From: Macrotrachela quadricornifera | Lineage: Eukaryota; Rotifera; Eurotatoria; Philodinida; Philodinidae | NCBI GenBank assembly: GCA_022393335.1 | Contig: JAJEKB010020536.1 | Location: 34,143-98,142, forward strand | Direction of reading: 5' to 3' | DNA: 64,000 nucleotides | Shown: positions 38,007 to 50,755 of the stretch, piece after piece | How the letters are laid out: every line of letters begins with the position of its first letter | Position numbering within the stretch: the first letter of the stretch is position 1 | The notes under the pieces: model-generated | The model's database searches: none | What the model saw: the letters and a program-made list of their open reading frames with translations, nothing else | Told to the model about the DNA's origin: nothing | Translations under genes and position numbers: made by a program

Positions 38007-40290
38007 TCGAGTTTTATTCTATCTTTCTTTTTATATACATTTAATGTAAAACTCATGTTCAATAACATCTAAACCAAAATGTAAATAGAACTAGAATAAA
38101 TATATACAATTTTTAAATGCGGCCAATAAATAAAAAATTATCGATATCTATTATTTTCACTCGTTTAATTCGTTGAAAGATGCATCCCTAGGGAAAAAAT
38201 TTGACGTTTCAGTGTCAGATTATTTGCGGACACGATCAGAATCCTGCAAGGGTTCACTCTTTTTTCCTGAGGAAACGACTAATTCCTGAAAGAAACGTGT
38301 AGCCGTGAAATTAAAGGATCCTGCCAGAATTTCAATAATTCAAAATTCGTAAAAAGAAGGATTTTTGATCACATCTTTCCGGATTTGACTAGGTCTCGTC
38401 AAAGATGTAATTGGATAATTTGACAGGATCTTGGCAAGATTTTCTAAATAGAACAGAAGAGAAATGAATACATAGAGTATCGATCTCTAGACCTTCAGTT
38501 TACACACAGATCAGCGTACCCAACTGAGTGTGTCATATCATTTTATACCACTTCGAAGTTCAAAATCATAATTTCTGAGTTTAATGTAAACTTCTTTTTT
38601 GTATTTTCTATGGAACAAATTGTCTTAAGAAAGAAGTTTAGAATACAATATCATTTTACATAGTATTTTGTATTTCGGTTCGATTGAAAAAATATATTTA
38701 AAATTGTTTTTTGCACTTAAGAAGACTATAAACATTTATTATAAACAGATTTGTTGCTGATTACAACTATGTGCATAATGGAGAACACTTATGATGACTA
38801 AATTCAAATTAATACCGTAATTTAATGATTTTCTATTGTTTTTTTTTTGATAAGATTAAAGAAATAACTCATTTCTCTCGTTGGAATCTCAAAACAATAT
38901 TAATAAAAATTTAAAGAGATTTAGGAATTTTTTCTTTAGATCATTAAGATTCGTCCTACATTTTTTTTATGAAAAGAATCAAATCAAGATGAAGATAAAA
39001 ATGGGAGTAGATAGTTTAGACCATAGAATTATATCATGTCCGAAACAAACATAGGATAAAGTGTTGAGAAATTATTGTTTCTATTGTTATTGAGATTTTA
39101 CTCAACACTGAAATTAAAATTCTGTTGCTAATACCTACAAAATTTTAAATCTTCAGCGGATCTTGACCTAAATCTAGCTGAAAACATGAGGAAACCATTT
39201 CACTCATTCTTGCTGGGTTTCGGACAGGATGCTCAAATTTAAATTTTGAATAGTCTCCAAACACAAAACTGAAACGAACATAACTGGTTTATTGTAATCT
39301 TTTATCAAGATTCTGATCATACTTGTATTTTTTAAAGCATTCGAAGTATCTGTTCTTGAACAGTTCTGCTCAGAATCCTGATCGAAGTTTAACAGAATCT
39401 CTTGATTGAAGATTCTGACTAATCTTATTTTTATTTCTGATAGGATTCTTTTGTGGTATAACTGAAACTCTTGGCAAGATCATTGTATTTAACACTTAGA
39501 AGGATTGTAGAAAATGAATTCAGAAAAAAATCGACCAAGAATTGAAACAACTCCTCCATATAATCCTGAATAAAACCTGATAGGATCCTTCGAATTTATG
39601 ATTCTGAAAGGTCCTTTTAGGCTATCTCAAGAAATGAACACATTTGAGTTGCTTAAACAGCAAGCTGCAAAGATCTTTGTTAAATACTAATGTTTTCTAA
39701 TCAAGATTCTGATTAGGATTGATGTTGTCTTGCACAGTCTGGAAACACATACTCTTGAAAATTGCTGAAGAGGATCCCAATTAAAGCTTTTCAAAATCAC
39801 CCAGTTTCGTATTCCGATTGTTCCTACTGTTTTCTTGCTAAGATCCTTGTCTGATGTGGCCATCACTCCTGTTAAGATCCTGATACGAAAATTTCATCTA
39901 GGACTTGACAAGAACTTGATAAAATCTCGGCAAAATTCTCTCTCATAATCCTGAGAGAATCTTTGGTAGGATCACTAGTAAATTCTGGTAGGATCATGTA
40001 TTCTGAACTCGGAAAAATATCTTACGGAGAACTTGAATAAATCCTGAACAGGATCCTGTTTGATTTTGAAAAATCCTGGAAACAAGAATTACTAGAATTC
40101 AACTCAGGAACCTGAAGAAAACTTGACAAAATCCCTCATATTAAAGATCTTAAAAGATCCTTCCAGGGTTTCTCAAGGAATGGCAAAGATCGAGATTAGA
40201 GATTAGTTTTGATGGATCGATAACTTTTGAACAATGTAGTGTAATCAAAAGCGTCGTTTTGTCTATATGAAGAAAAATATGTGGTTAGTA
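38007..40290. repeat. Degenerate GATCCTG/AGGATC-rich field
   Basis: From about 38190 to 40180 the sequence is studded with half-sites such as AGGATCCTG, GATTCTGA, CTTGGCAAGAT and CCTGATAGGATCC in both orientations, at irregular spacing. It looks like an old, diverged array or several decayed copies of one palindromic repeat. No ORF. The duplicated gene's intron 2 (19500-20350, 42740-43560) shares this vocabulary. Confidence 0.45.
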
Positions 40291-40294
40291 TATA

Positions 40295-41420
40295 TTGGGT
40301 TGGTACGAAATTTTTTGCTTAAATTTCCTAGAACAGTCGAGAAAATGCTAGAAGTTTCCATACGAAGAGTATATATGGGCGGTATGAATATCTTTCGAAG
40401 AACAACAAAACTATGGATATGGATGTTGAGTGTGAATTAGAAATAAAGATTTCTTGTGGTGAGTTGCGTGTGCTTCTGCTTCATGAATTCCATATGGGTC
40501 ACAAAGCAACGGAAACAACAAGGAACGTATGCAGCATGATGGACAAGGATGCATTCTACATCCATACAGCACAACATTAGTTCAATCGGTTCAAGAACGA
40601 TAATTTCGAACTCGAGAATTTATTTCATACTGCAAGACCACCATAGGTGGATATGGACCACTTAAAGCAGTTTATTGAAGATGATCCAAGATCGACTACA
40701 TAGTGTTTAGCAGAGAGACTTGGGTGCTCTCATACTACAGTAGAAAGACATCTGGATGAATTAGGCAAAATGTGGAAATATGGTGTTGGGATACTACATG
40801 AAATGTCACCACATCAGCTCCAACACAAGGTTGACGCTTGTATGGAATTAATGACATATCTCATTGCAACTATCAATGGCTCCATAATCTTCTTACTGGT
40901 GATGAAAAGTGGATGATGTATGTTAATCACACGCGCAAGCGACAGCGACTAGAGATTAGACAAAGTGGTGTACCAACGGCCAAAAATAGTCTTCATCCAA
41001 AAAAGATTATGTTGAGCGTTTGATAGAGTGCAATAGGAATTATTCATTGAGAACTTCTTCCAGCTGGCTACACTGTCACTGCTGTTATCTATTGCCAACA
41101 ATTGGATCGAGTTGCAGTAAAACTCATGAGAAAGCAGAATAGAATTATTTTTTTTCATGACAACACCAGATTCCACATCGCAAAATCGACGGATGAAAAA
41201 CTATTGGAAGTCGGATGGATTACGGCTCCACATTCACCTTATTCTCCTGACTTGATTCCCACAGATTACCACTTGCACCATTCTCTGTCTAATCATTTAC
41301 GCGAGAAAAAATTCTGTGCCAACACAATATTAAAGCCTAAAAAGCTAGGAAATCTTTTGGAATATGGACGAGTTTTAGGAGGTTCAATATTTTAGAAAGA
41401 AAGCGTTCTTCCGAGCTGAA
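40295..41420 (+). pseudogene. Decayed mariner transposon and transposase
   Basis: The left end TTGGGTTGGTACGAAATTTT follows TA, as in mariner TIRs. A transposase reading starts at ATG 40413 (MDMDVECELEIKISCGELRV), with helix-turn-helix AERLGCSHTTVERHLDELGK, catalytic GDEKWMMY (about 40898), then HDNTRFHIAK and PHSPYSPDLIPTDYHL (41157-41270), giving the D,D34D spacing. Several stops and at least two frame changes disrupt it. The right TIR is not found, so the 3' end is probably lost. Lies just upstream of duplicated block B. Confidence 0.85.
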
Positions 41421-42075
41421 ATTTTCAGGATATTCCACCTATAAATAGGCCACTCTATAGGCAAAATTTCAGGTCAAAACGCAATACCTTGATTTTTTAT
41501 TATACACCATACTATACAGTAAAATTCTAGTAAAATGCCTATAACTCCAAGAAGAAGCCCTATGGAGATTTAACCTTTTGAGGTTTTTCATACCTCACTG
41601 GGGTCTATCTTATGCATAGAGTCTGAGCTCAAAAGCGATTAATCAGTTGCATTGACGCCCACGTTAGTTTAGAAATCGAGCATATAAAAATGTGTTAACT
41701 ATCTTAAATAAAAATAAAACTTAAGAAATATGGCCTTCCAAAGATTTTATTTTCATTAAAGTTTCGATGGATTTCAATGGTTTTTTTTTCTTTATTCGAT
41801 CTAAAACTAGGTTAAGAGTGATGATGCAAACCTTTTATGTAGTTTTAGCACAAAATTAACGAAATATTGCTGCTACCTTCCTTTTTTTTCTATATTTAAT
41901 TCGTTTTTTTAGAGAAAATAGTAAAGTACATTAAGAAAGCGTTGAAGCAATATCGAATTTCTATTTAGAAGAAGATTATGTGGAGTGCTTCGTCATTTTG
42001 AATGATACAAAAAACACCACCTGTCTATATAATATTAAAAAGTAAATGATACTATCACGATTCTATTCCATTTCA

Positions 42076-45000
42076 ATGCAAGCTATGATGACAACAGCCA
42101 TTCATTATTTTGCTTTTCTTCTTTTCAGGTAATTATAATGTTTTTTTTATTTTCCTATTCATCTAATCATCAACAATTTTTATTTAAGCCTCACAGGTTT
42201 GATTTTATTTCCTTTTATATGTTCTACTATTGCTTGAGTATGCCTATAGTTCAAGTAAGATCACAAATATGCCATGATATGTCTCAATATGATAAATGTT
42301 CGACGAATAGTGCTTGTGCTTGTTTTTATATGATGGATGCTGATGACACTGGTGTTTGTGGTTTTGTTTGGAACTCTTGTTCTGAGCTAGTATCATGTGA
42401 TCATCCAAATAATCTTTGCTATGAGCCTGATCATATATGTGTTCGACATCCTCGATGTCAACATCTTCCTGTTTGCTATCCAATATCGATGATCGATAAA
42501 CGCATCTGTCCACCCATAATAAGTAAGGAAATAAACAATGATCTACATATTTGAGTGAAACTAGAATGGTTTTTTTTGAAGATACTTCTCCATCTTCCAT
42601 AAATTATCTTGTATAACAAGATCATATTCAATATTCTTAAATATAGTCTGTTCTAGTTTTATTCAGTGATTGCTACATTCAATCGTGTTCATTCTTTGAC
42701 AACCTCAAAAGAATCTTTTAGGATCATGAAACTAAACAATTTTGTCAATTTTTTTCCAAGATCTTATTTCGAATCCTAACTATTTATGACTGTAGAATAT
42801 CTTATAATTAAACAGGATTCTGTTCAGAATTTCTCTAAGAAAAGGCATTTGGGATCGTAAATGGGCAAAGTCAAGTAAGATCAGGATTTTATCTGAAATC
42901 TTTTTGTAACTTAATTATCAGTACCGTCACAAAATCTATCAATGATCTAGTTTCGGATCTTAACAAAGGCAGATAAATGATTCCATGAAGGTTTCATCTC
43001 GTTTCTATCAAGAAAATGTCTAAAAACTAGTAAAACTTTGAATTCTTACAATTTTCGACAACAGTCTTAAATAAGATATTAACGGTGATAAACTGACGAA
43101 CTTTTCAAGAGTTGTTACAATGTTAAAATATCATTTAAGTTATTACATTAGTTTTTTAATAAAAAATCCATTATTCATAAGAGACAAATTCCTCAATAAA
43201 AATTGTAGGCAATTCAAATTGTATGTGAGAATAGATTCAAATCACTATTTAAAACTAAAAATTTCATTTTTCTGAATTTTTTTTTAAAATAAAACATTTT
43301 TCCATACAATTCAGTTTTAACTTTAAATTTCAGGTAATGAAGATTAAAGCTACATCTAATAACATAGCACATACAGCTGGCTAAGGTGATCGATTTTTAA
43401 ACTAATTTCGAGATCTTTTCATAATCCTGCCAATATCTTTGATATTTTATGGCGACGAGTTTCTTCCATAATTCTTTGATTTCTAAAACCTAATTTTCAT
43501 CTAAATAGCAGTGATAAGTTGTTCAGATTCTTAATAAATCCTTCTTTTAAATCCTGTCAGGATCTTGTAATTCCGCAGTTACACGCTTTTTTTTCGTTTC
43601 TGAAGAAAAATATAGCAAGTTTTTGCTCTGAACACTATTTGAAATTTAATATGCATAGAAAGTTTTATCACTATAAACGTTTTCTGAAAGGAAAAATTCG
43701 ATTTTCACACCATTCGATACCATTGTTCTACTTTGAAACTTTGCTTGGACTTCTCTTAAAACTTCCATTCATTGAGTTCTATATTTCATCCTATATCTCA
43801 CTCAAAACTGTTAGTTCTGTTTATATCGATGCTTTATAATGATACATATTCATGAATACTATAGCCGAGACGCTGAATACAACTACAACTGTGTCTACAA
43901 TAACTACGACAATCACAACTGTTGCTCAACATAAAGGTACGATTTACATTAACACTCTCTAAATGTTACTGCTAAATCACATGAATATAGCTGTTTTATA
44001 TTTTTGCTCTCTCTCTCTCTACATCTTGCTAAAGTTTACAATAAAAGGATTATGTTCTTGAAATGAATGATTCAATCTTTATAATGAGAAAAAAAAGAAC
44101 ATGTCAAATTTTTCGCTCTCTTTATATAAATTGCTTCTAGAAGCTAAGCGCAACCTAAGAATCCCTTACATTAAATATCGATAGTGCCATATTTTCATCT
44201 TATATACGTTTGTGGCAAAATGAATTTAATGTTTCAACGAAGCACAAAGTAGTCGAAGGTGAAAGTATAGTCTTCATATACATTGAGTTGGTACCTATGT
44301 CCATTTTTAATATAGATCTAAACCGAAAAAAATACAACAATTTAGTATGAAATGAGAAAAATTCTAAAATTTTGCTTTGTTTTAGTTATTGTATATGTAA
44401 AAGGTATCAAAGAAGAAAACACTCTACGATTAGTTTAGGAAAGAGATGAAAGTTTTTGTTTCCTTCAGTTAAAGTTTCAGTTGGCGCACCTTTTTTAATT
44501 GTAATACAGTTTTGTCTGAAAGAATTACTTTTATTCCTAGTGTAGAATGTATTAGATATGTAGGAATACATGGCATGTATGGTTCGGAAGATGTAAAAAG
44601 CGGATAAAATTATAAGTAATCATTTGCAGATCATACATTCAAAGTCATGATCAAGGGCGAGAATAACACATAGCTTCGTTATTTATTTATTTATTTATAT
44701 TGATTGTTAATTAAGTCCATCAAATGACAGCCTTGATCTCATCACACGACATTAAAAAAAAATACGTCTAGTCTAGTTATCAATTCCATGAGCGTTCTGG
44801 ATCATTGTTTATCAATTACTATTGTTTACAAAGAACAATGTCGTTGTTAAACAAACTTTATTGGAGGTCAAAAGCGAATCGAACAGCTTTTTTATAGAAA
44901 TATTTTCGAGCTATCTTTAAGCTGTGATGATATAAACTTTATTCCCATTCCGTTGAGGTTTTTAAAACTACAGCATCTCTTCTTTATTTATCAGTTTTCT

Positions 45001-47432
45001 ATAAATTTTAAATAAGAAAAAAGATTTTTTTGATAATTGACAATAAAATCTTCGTAATTTATAAATGAACGAAATCGATGTAATTATACTACTTTTATTA
45101 CTTATTTTCCAAATCATGAAAATCTTGTAAAAGAGCAATAATATTATATTTCGAATTAGACAGATCATATGTACATTTTTTTTTCAAATTAATCCTTTCA
45201 TGGTGATGTGGCGTACCGATGGGTCAGGCTATATTTTAAGAAGAAACGATATAGAAAAACACTTTCTTTTTCTTTTCTTCATGGACAGAAGGTTAATCAT
45301 GATGTGCCATTTGTTCTACCTTCGGCATTTTTGATTCCTTTATCTCGTAACAGTATGCTCTTGTCAAAACATTATGGAGCGATGATTTTTCACAGCAACC
45401 AATGCAAAGCTGTGAACATTGTGCACAGATCCTTTCATTTCTCCAAGCTTTTGACCAGAGAATTTGCGCTTTGTTTGGCTTGTTGACTTTTGTCTCTGAC
45501 CAGACTTCATATTTTCCAATGGTTCGCTAAGTTGTAGTATGATCATACATCTTGTGTTATAATTTTCCTTGTATATGCATTCCGTATTTACTTTTACGAT
45601 TCCAAACAAAATCAAATATCACTTTTTCGTATCATTCTATGGTTCGTATGAGGCATCTATAGTGCGTTGACAACTGATCAGATAAACCTATACCTTATTT
45701 TCGTTCATTGTAATTGAGGGCAACTGTGCTTTCATGGCTTTTTATTTATTCTTCCTCAGAGCTTGAAGATTCATATTACACTTCAGCAAAGTCGTTATCC
45801 AAATTACTCATATCACTTAGTAAGTTACTGTCCGCTTCTGTGTCAGTTACTCCATACAGCATTGAAGTCATCGCAAAACTTTCGACTTTTTTTTCGTACA
45901 AATACGGAGCAGGAGGCAAAAATAATGCAGTGCAAAGAAAACAGAAACTAGACTGGAACTTTGCTGCTCTAACTCGTCTTCATCACGTCAAACATATAAG
46001 AAAAAGTGAGAAACAAACCTCAGTAACTATTTAAATCGACTTAAAAATAGAACCTTCTATGTTATGATTTAAACAAAATAAGAATAAACCAAGCATTTCC
46101 AAATATTACAAAAAAGATGGGCATAAATTATTAGCAAAAAGAATAAGGAATGGTTGCACATAATGGAAAAGAGCAACGAGTGCATTTATTTAGAGTTAAT
46201 ACACATAAAAAAATTAAGATATTATAGCTATTTTTATGAAAACTGAATCACTGTCAAAGGGTTAAAATGAATTTCTGAATCTAACCTTACACAAGCTCAA
46301 AAAGAGACATTTCGCTTCTATATCATCTTCAGATCAGAATAAATACTCTGCTAATTTATTTTTCAGAGTATTGAATTAAATTTTCATGAAATTTTTCTCA
46401 TAGTCATGTCATTTGAGTTTTCAGAAGATAGGAACTTGCCATCTTATGAAAACTAAACATATTAGTTTAAGATAGCACGCTACTGTCTGATTTCGAAATT
46501 ATTTTCTTTTTATTATAGTACCTTTACGTGGGAGTTTGACAGATATTCCTTCAAATGCCAGATGGGACACCAATGGCAAGACAGTAACAGGATATAATCC
46601 ACTATTCGATACTCCATGGGGTTTATATGTAGATAATGATCAAACTGTTTATGTTGCTGATTATTGGGAGCGTCGTGTTGTGGCATGGAAATCTGGTGAG
46701 ACAGATGGACAAATAGTAGCTGGTGGACACGGAGAAGGAAATGGTGCTAATCAATTGGATAGACCAACAGATGTGATTGTAGATGAAGAGACAGATAGTC
46801 TTATTATTTGCGATTACTGGAATAATAGAGTGGTTCGATGGCCTCGTCAAAATGGAACAAATGGAGAAACAATTATCTCCGATATTCCTTGCTGGGGTTT
46901 GACAATGGATGAAAATAAATCTATATATGTCACTAATTTTTACAAGCATGAAGTAAAACGATATCGAACGGGTGAATCACAAGGAACAGTAGTTGCAGGT
47001 GGTAATGGACAAGGAAATCGTCTCGATCAACTCGATTATCCAACTTACGTATTTGTTGATCGAGAACATTCAGTATTTGTATCTGATAGAGGAAATCACC
47101 GTGTGACGAAATGGACAGAAGATGCAAAAGAAGGTATTGTTGTTGCTGGTGGACAAGAACAGGGTAGTAATTTGACACAATTGAATTATTCTAATGGTGT
47201 TGTAGTCGATCAAATGGGTACTGTTTATGTTGCAGATGGATGGAATCATCGAATTGTTCGTTGGCCTCAAGGAGCAACACAAGGGGATGTTATTGCTGGT
47301 GGAAATGGTGATGGAGCAGAAGCAAATCAACTCAATTGGCCTGAGGGATTGTCATTTGATCAAAATGGAAATCTCTATGTTGTTGATCGAGCGAACAGAC
47401 GAGTGCAAAAGTTTGCAATTGAAATGCCATGA
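42076..47432 (+). CDS. Cys-rich/Thr-rich/NHL secreted protein, copy B (intact)
   Basis: Exons 42076-42128, 42197-42522, 43865-43936 and 46519-47432 (introns 68, 1342 and 2582 nt) give an uninterrupted 454 aa protein. Leader MQAMMTTAIHYFAFLLF; Cys-rich module with about 14 Cys (residues about 42-125); Thr-rich linker TTTTVSTITTTITT; NHL propeller from about 155 to the end, with repeated YVADxWxHRVVxW and GGNGxGxxxxQLxxP blades, ending KFAIEMP. The Cys lost in copy A is present (TGC 46890-46892). The leader and Cys-rich head argue for secretion; NHL propellers bind proteins or RNA, but an extracellular partner is the likelier reading here. Splice phases (2, 1, 1) all agree between copies. Function unknown. 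Confidence 0.85.
45189..46265 (-). mobile_element. piggyBac-like relic in intron 3 of copy B
   Basis: TTAA at both borders (45189-45192, 46262-46265). Imperfect TIRs: TCCTTTCATGGTGATG at the left, the complement of CCCTTTGACAGTGATT at the right. On the minus strand, 45900-45740 encodes an acidic stretch (DTEADSNLLSDMSNLDNDFA, then ESSSSEEE) typical of piggyBac transposase N-termini. The remaining interior is too decayed to read a DDE core. Block A intron 3 lacks it. Confidence 0.65.
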
Positions 47433-47548
47433 AATTTTAAAGATTAAATAATCAATAGAACTAATTTATTTCAACTATTAATTATTTGTTAATTGATTTC
47501 TTGCTTCATCTTAAAGAAATAAAAGAATGAATCTAGATTGATATATAT

Positions 47549-49297
47549 GGGCTTGAGCAGCCGATCTGATACCTCAGAATATATTCACTTATATAGTTCC
47601 AATTGTTTATTGAAAAAATATGATTTTTGTACTAAATGGATTGCACATATAACGCTACTGATCTGGATCTGATTGAGATTTATATCACTAGAAATGAGAG
47701 TTATTAAATACGTACTTTGTACTGTAAATGTTAACGTGCACTATTTCATTATCAACTGGTTAATGAAAAATACAATTATTCGTTATTTTTATCTACGAAT
47801 ACGGTGTTTATTTAAGTTCAAATTACATAGAGCAGAAACAACTGACGTTGATTGATATTTTCAATAGCTGCTCTTGCACTATTAATATCACGATTGAATT
47901 CTTTATCTGCATCAGTTAATTCACGTCCATATGGTTTTTTTCTTGGAGTAACTACATATTCTTCACCAATGTATCCTTTGTCTGCAATAATTTGTACAGA
48001 GTCATGTACATGTTCTAATAGACCTGAATCTCTTAGAACTGTGGTATCATGTACACTTCCACGATAACAGTCGGATATATGGACTATCCGATGATGAAAA
48101 TCACAAGATATCTGTACTTTTATTGCATAATTTGTTGAACTTTTTGCATGATAATATGCTTTGCGTTCTTCTGAATCGTAAGGCTGAGACATTGTAATAA
48201 AAGTTGAATCAACGATTAATTTATGCTCACGTTCAGGTCCATGTTGTGTTCTTTTGCTACTTAGATCAACAGGTAATGAGATTAACTATGGATATACATA
48301 GGAATGTGAAATATCCAGAATAGATGATAAAAAATAATTCACCGCCCTTTGTGCCAAATTGACTTCTGTAGCAATACGACGTTCAGTATGATAATGTTTC
48401 AAGTACCATAATGTTACTACAAGCAAATTCATATGAGACAAATATGGTGACATGGTACTGTTTGAGTATTGTTCATTTTTATGTGAGCAATAGTTTATAA
48501 GTGATTGTTAACACATAGAATACAGTTATTGTATTTGTTCGATGTCATACCCTGTATCTTGTAGGCAAGATTCATTACTACAACACCATTTCGGCCGCGG
48601 ATATTGTTCTAAAAATGGTGGAATAAAACATGTATGTTTAAATGGAGAACATATACGTTGCTTACCATCATTTAAAGCTTGAAATTGTTGCTGAATAGCA
48701 ACTTGTTTCTCTTCCATTTTTTTTTTATCTTTCTTCTTCAAGCTTTGGTGTACAACAACTACAACTGTCATGATGACGATGATAATTTGTGTACAAACCG
48801 GGCTTTCCCGAATCAATACATGTTCAACTTAACATCGATTGACAATCAGTACAATATTTTTGACGATTAAATGTCGTGAATCGGTATTGAGAACAATTCC
48901 ATTTAACTAATGGAGAGGACATAATTGAAAAGTAGTAAGCGTTTACTAACGTGTGAAAGTGTATTAAATAAAACGAAGAACAGCAAAAAGAAATCAAACT
49001 TAGAAAGCAGCTAGTGTGGCTATAGCGAAAAGTATAATAGAATGGATGAAATGACACCAGACACGAAATAGGCATTGAGAACAGGATAATAACAAATACA
49101 ATATGAAGCATGTGTAACACGGTAATAATAAGAACGTACTTAGTAAATCTCATTTCCAGCGATACAGATCTCAAGCAGACCGAGAACAATAGCGTTATAT
49201 GTGGGATACATCTGGTAGAAAAATCATAGTTTTTAATAAACAATTGGAGCTATATAAGTAAATATATCCTGAGGTATCAGGTCGGCTGCTCAAGCCC
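47549..49297 (-). mobile_element. IS5/ISL2EU-like DNA transposon
   Basis: TIRs of about 85 bp start GGGCTTGAGCAGCCGATCTG at the left and are mirrored at 49220-49297; flanks are ATATAT on both sides. It carries a broken DDE_Tnp_4-type transposase on the minus strand (about 48922-47818). Block A has the uninterrupted site near 23010-23030. Confidence 0.75.
47818..48922 (-). pseudogene. DDE_Tnp_4-type transposase, broken
   Basis: From ATG 48922: a zinc-binding-type N-terminus (WNCSQYRFTTFNRQKYCTDC), more Cys/His (RHHDSCSCC), a Lys/Glu coil (KKKDKKKMEEKQVAIQQQFQ), CCSNESC, a helix-turn-helix near TERRIATEVNLAQRAVNYFL (about 48385-48325), then the catalytic part. That part begins LIVDSTFITMSQPY (first Asp), ERKAYYHAKSSTNYAIKVQ, RGSVHDTTVLRDSG, IIADKGYIGEE (second Asp) and SARAAIENINQR (Glu). 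Stops after SMLS, IEQIQ and SYVYP break the chain. Mobilises by cut-and-paste in the intact family. Confidence 0.7.
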
Positions 49298-49435
49298 ATA
49301 TATACTCTTGCACGCAACCAGGGAAATCCTGGTCGTGGAATGCACTAAGGCCAATATCGGCAAGGCAGTGTACTAACACAAAGATCTTTCTATTGTTTTC
49401 TCAAACAAGCAAAGAGTCTCTCTTGATCGATTTAA

Positions 49436-49931
49436 GGGGGGCCCCCCCCTCAGAAAAATGTTTTTTTCGAAAATAACTNNNNNNNNNNNNNNNNNNNNNN
49501 NNNNNNNNNNNNNNNNNNNNNNNNNNNNNNNNNNNNNNNNNNNNNNNNNNNNNNNNNNNNNNNNNNNNNNNNNNNNNNNNNNNNNNNNNNNNNNNNNNNN
49601 NNNNNNNNNNNNNNNNNNNNNNNNNNNNNNNNNNNNNNNNNNNNNNNNNNNNNNNNNNNNNNNNNNNNNNNNNNNNNNNNNNNNNNNNNNNNNNNNNNNN
49701 NNNNNNNNNNNNNNNNNNNNNNNNNNNNNNNNNNNNNNNNNNNNNNNNNNNNNNNNNNNNNNNNNNNNNNNNNNNNNNNNNNNNNNNNNNNNNNNNNNNN
49801 NNNNNNNNNNNNNNNNNNNNNNNNNNNNNNNNNNNNNNNNNNNNNNNNNNNNNNNNNNNNNNNNNNNNNNNNNNNNNNTCGTTGAAATCGGATGAGAAAT
49901 AACAAAGTTCGGTGGTGAGGGGGGGCCCCCC
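49436..49931. mobile_element. TTAA element copy 2, containing the assembly gap
   Basis: The same ends and internal flanks as 23939-24839, with TTAA at 49432-49435 and 49932-49935. The 400 N (49479-49878) replace what copy 1 shows to be about 813 bp, so the gap size is a placeholder. Confidence 0.85.
49479..49878. other. Assembly gap, 400 N
   Basis: A run of N of round length. ORFs drawn through it are artefacts. Confidence 1.
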
Positions 49932-50509
49932 TTAACGCAAAGTATGTGCGTTAGCTCAATACTGAAATAGAGGCTAAATAGTAGGAAAGAAAAGGAAAGA
50001 CTCCTCTTCGAAAAAAATAGATATTTTAGGGTAGAAATATTTACACTATTTTCCCTGCTCCAATATAAATTGCATGTTTATTTTTGAAATAAATACCTTT
50101 CTTTCGTATTTAACTTGTTATTGATTGCCAATTAACGGTCTGTTTCATTTAGAAGAGAAAGAGTCATTCAAGTTTAATATAAAGAAAAAAGAAATTTTGC
50201 TTGCTCTATCTTAGTGGAATCTGAGAGTTGTAAGTAAAAGAATTTCTCACCTTATTTAGATGAATGACAATGGAATAATGACTGTCACTCTCTTATATAT
50301 AATATTATAATATTGATCACGTACTAACATGTACTTATTCCTTTCTGTATATATCAGATGCGGTATAATGATTGCAACATTTATTTTTTGCAAATATCTC
50401 TGCAGAGATCAATCGTATAATCTTGATTCTTTTTTTAAAAGATGCGCCGTGAAAAGCTGTACAAAACTGTGACAGAAAATCCCGATTGGTTTGTGCCGAT
50501 GACATCTTC

Positions 50510-50755
50510 CATATTCAAAATGAATATAATACATGGTGATGCAATGTCTTATCTTGTTAAATATTTGAAAGACATTTTTGTTTTGTAATAGAAATTTCTT
50601 CATACATTTTTTGTAGAGCTTTCGACAACACAGCTTTTGAAAAAGAGATTAAGACGTTATCTTGTTCCGAATTTGAGCTGTTTTGAAAATAATAAATGTC
50701 TTTCAAATATTTAGGATGGTGAGACATTGCCCCATCGGGTAACATTCATTTTGAA
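50510..50755. repeat. Foldback, about 245 bp
   Basis: Arms 50517-50580 and 50690-50752 are inverted copies (AAAATGAAT, GCAATGTCT, AAATATTTGAAAGACATTT). No ORF. It lies upstream of the piggyBac N-terminal relic and may be part of that element. Confidence 0.5.

Larger units (their letters stand above)
41740..50095. repeat. Segmental duplication, block B (enlarged)
   Basis: Same order and orientation as block A. The extra length is explained by a piggyBac-like element (45189-46265) with some extra flanking sequence, an ISL2EU-like element (47549-49297), and a TTAA element with an N gap (49436-49931). Confidence 0.85.

Noticed and set aside
49450..49905. ORFs on both strands across 49450-49905.
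   Set aside because: They run through 400 N and are artefacts.
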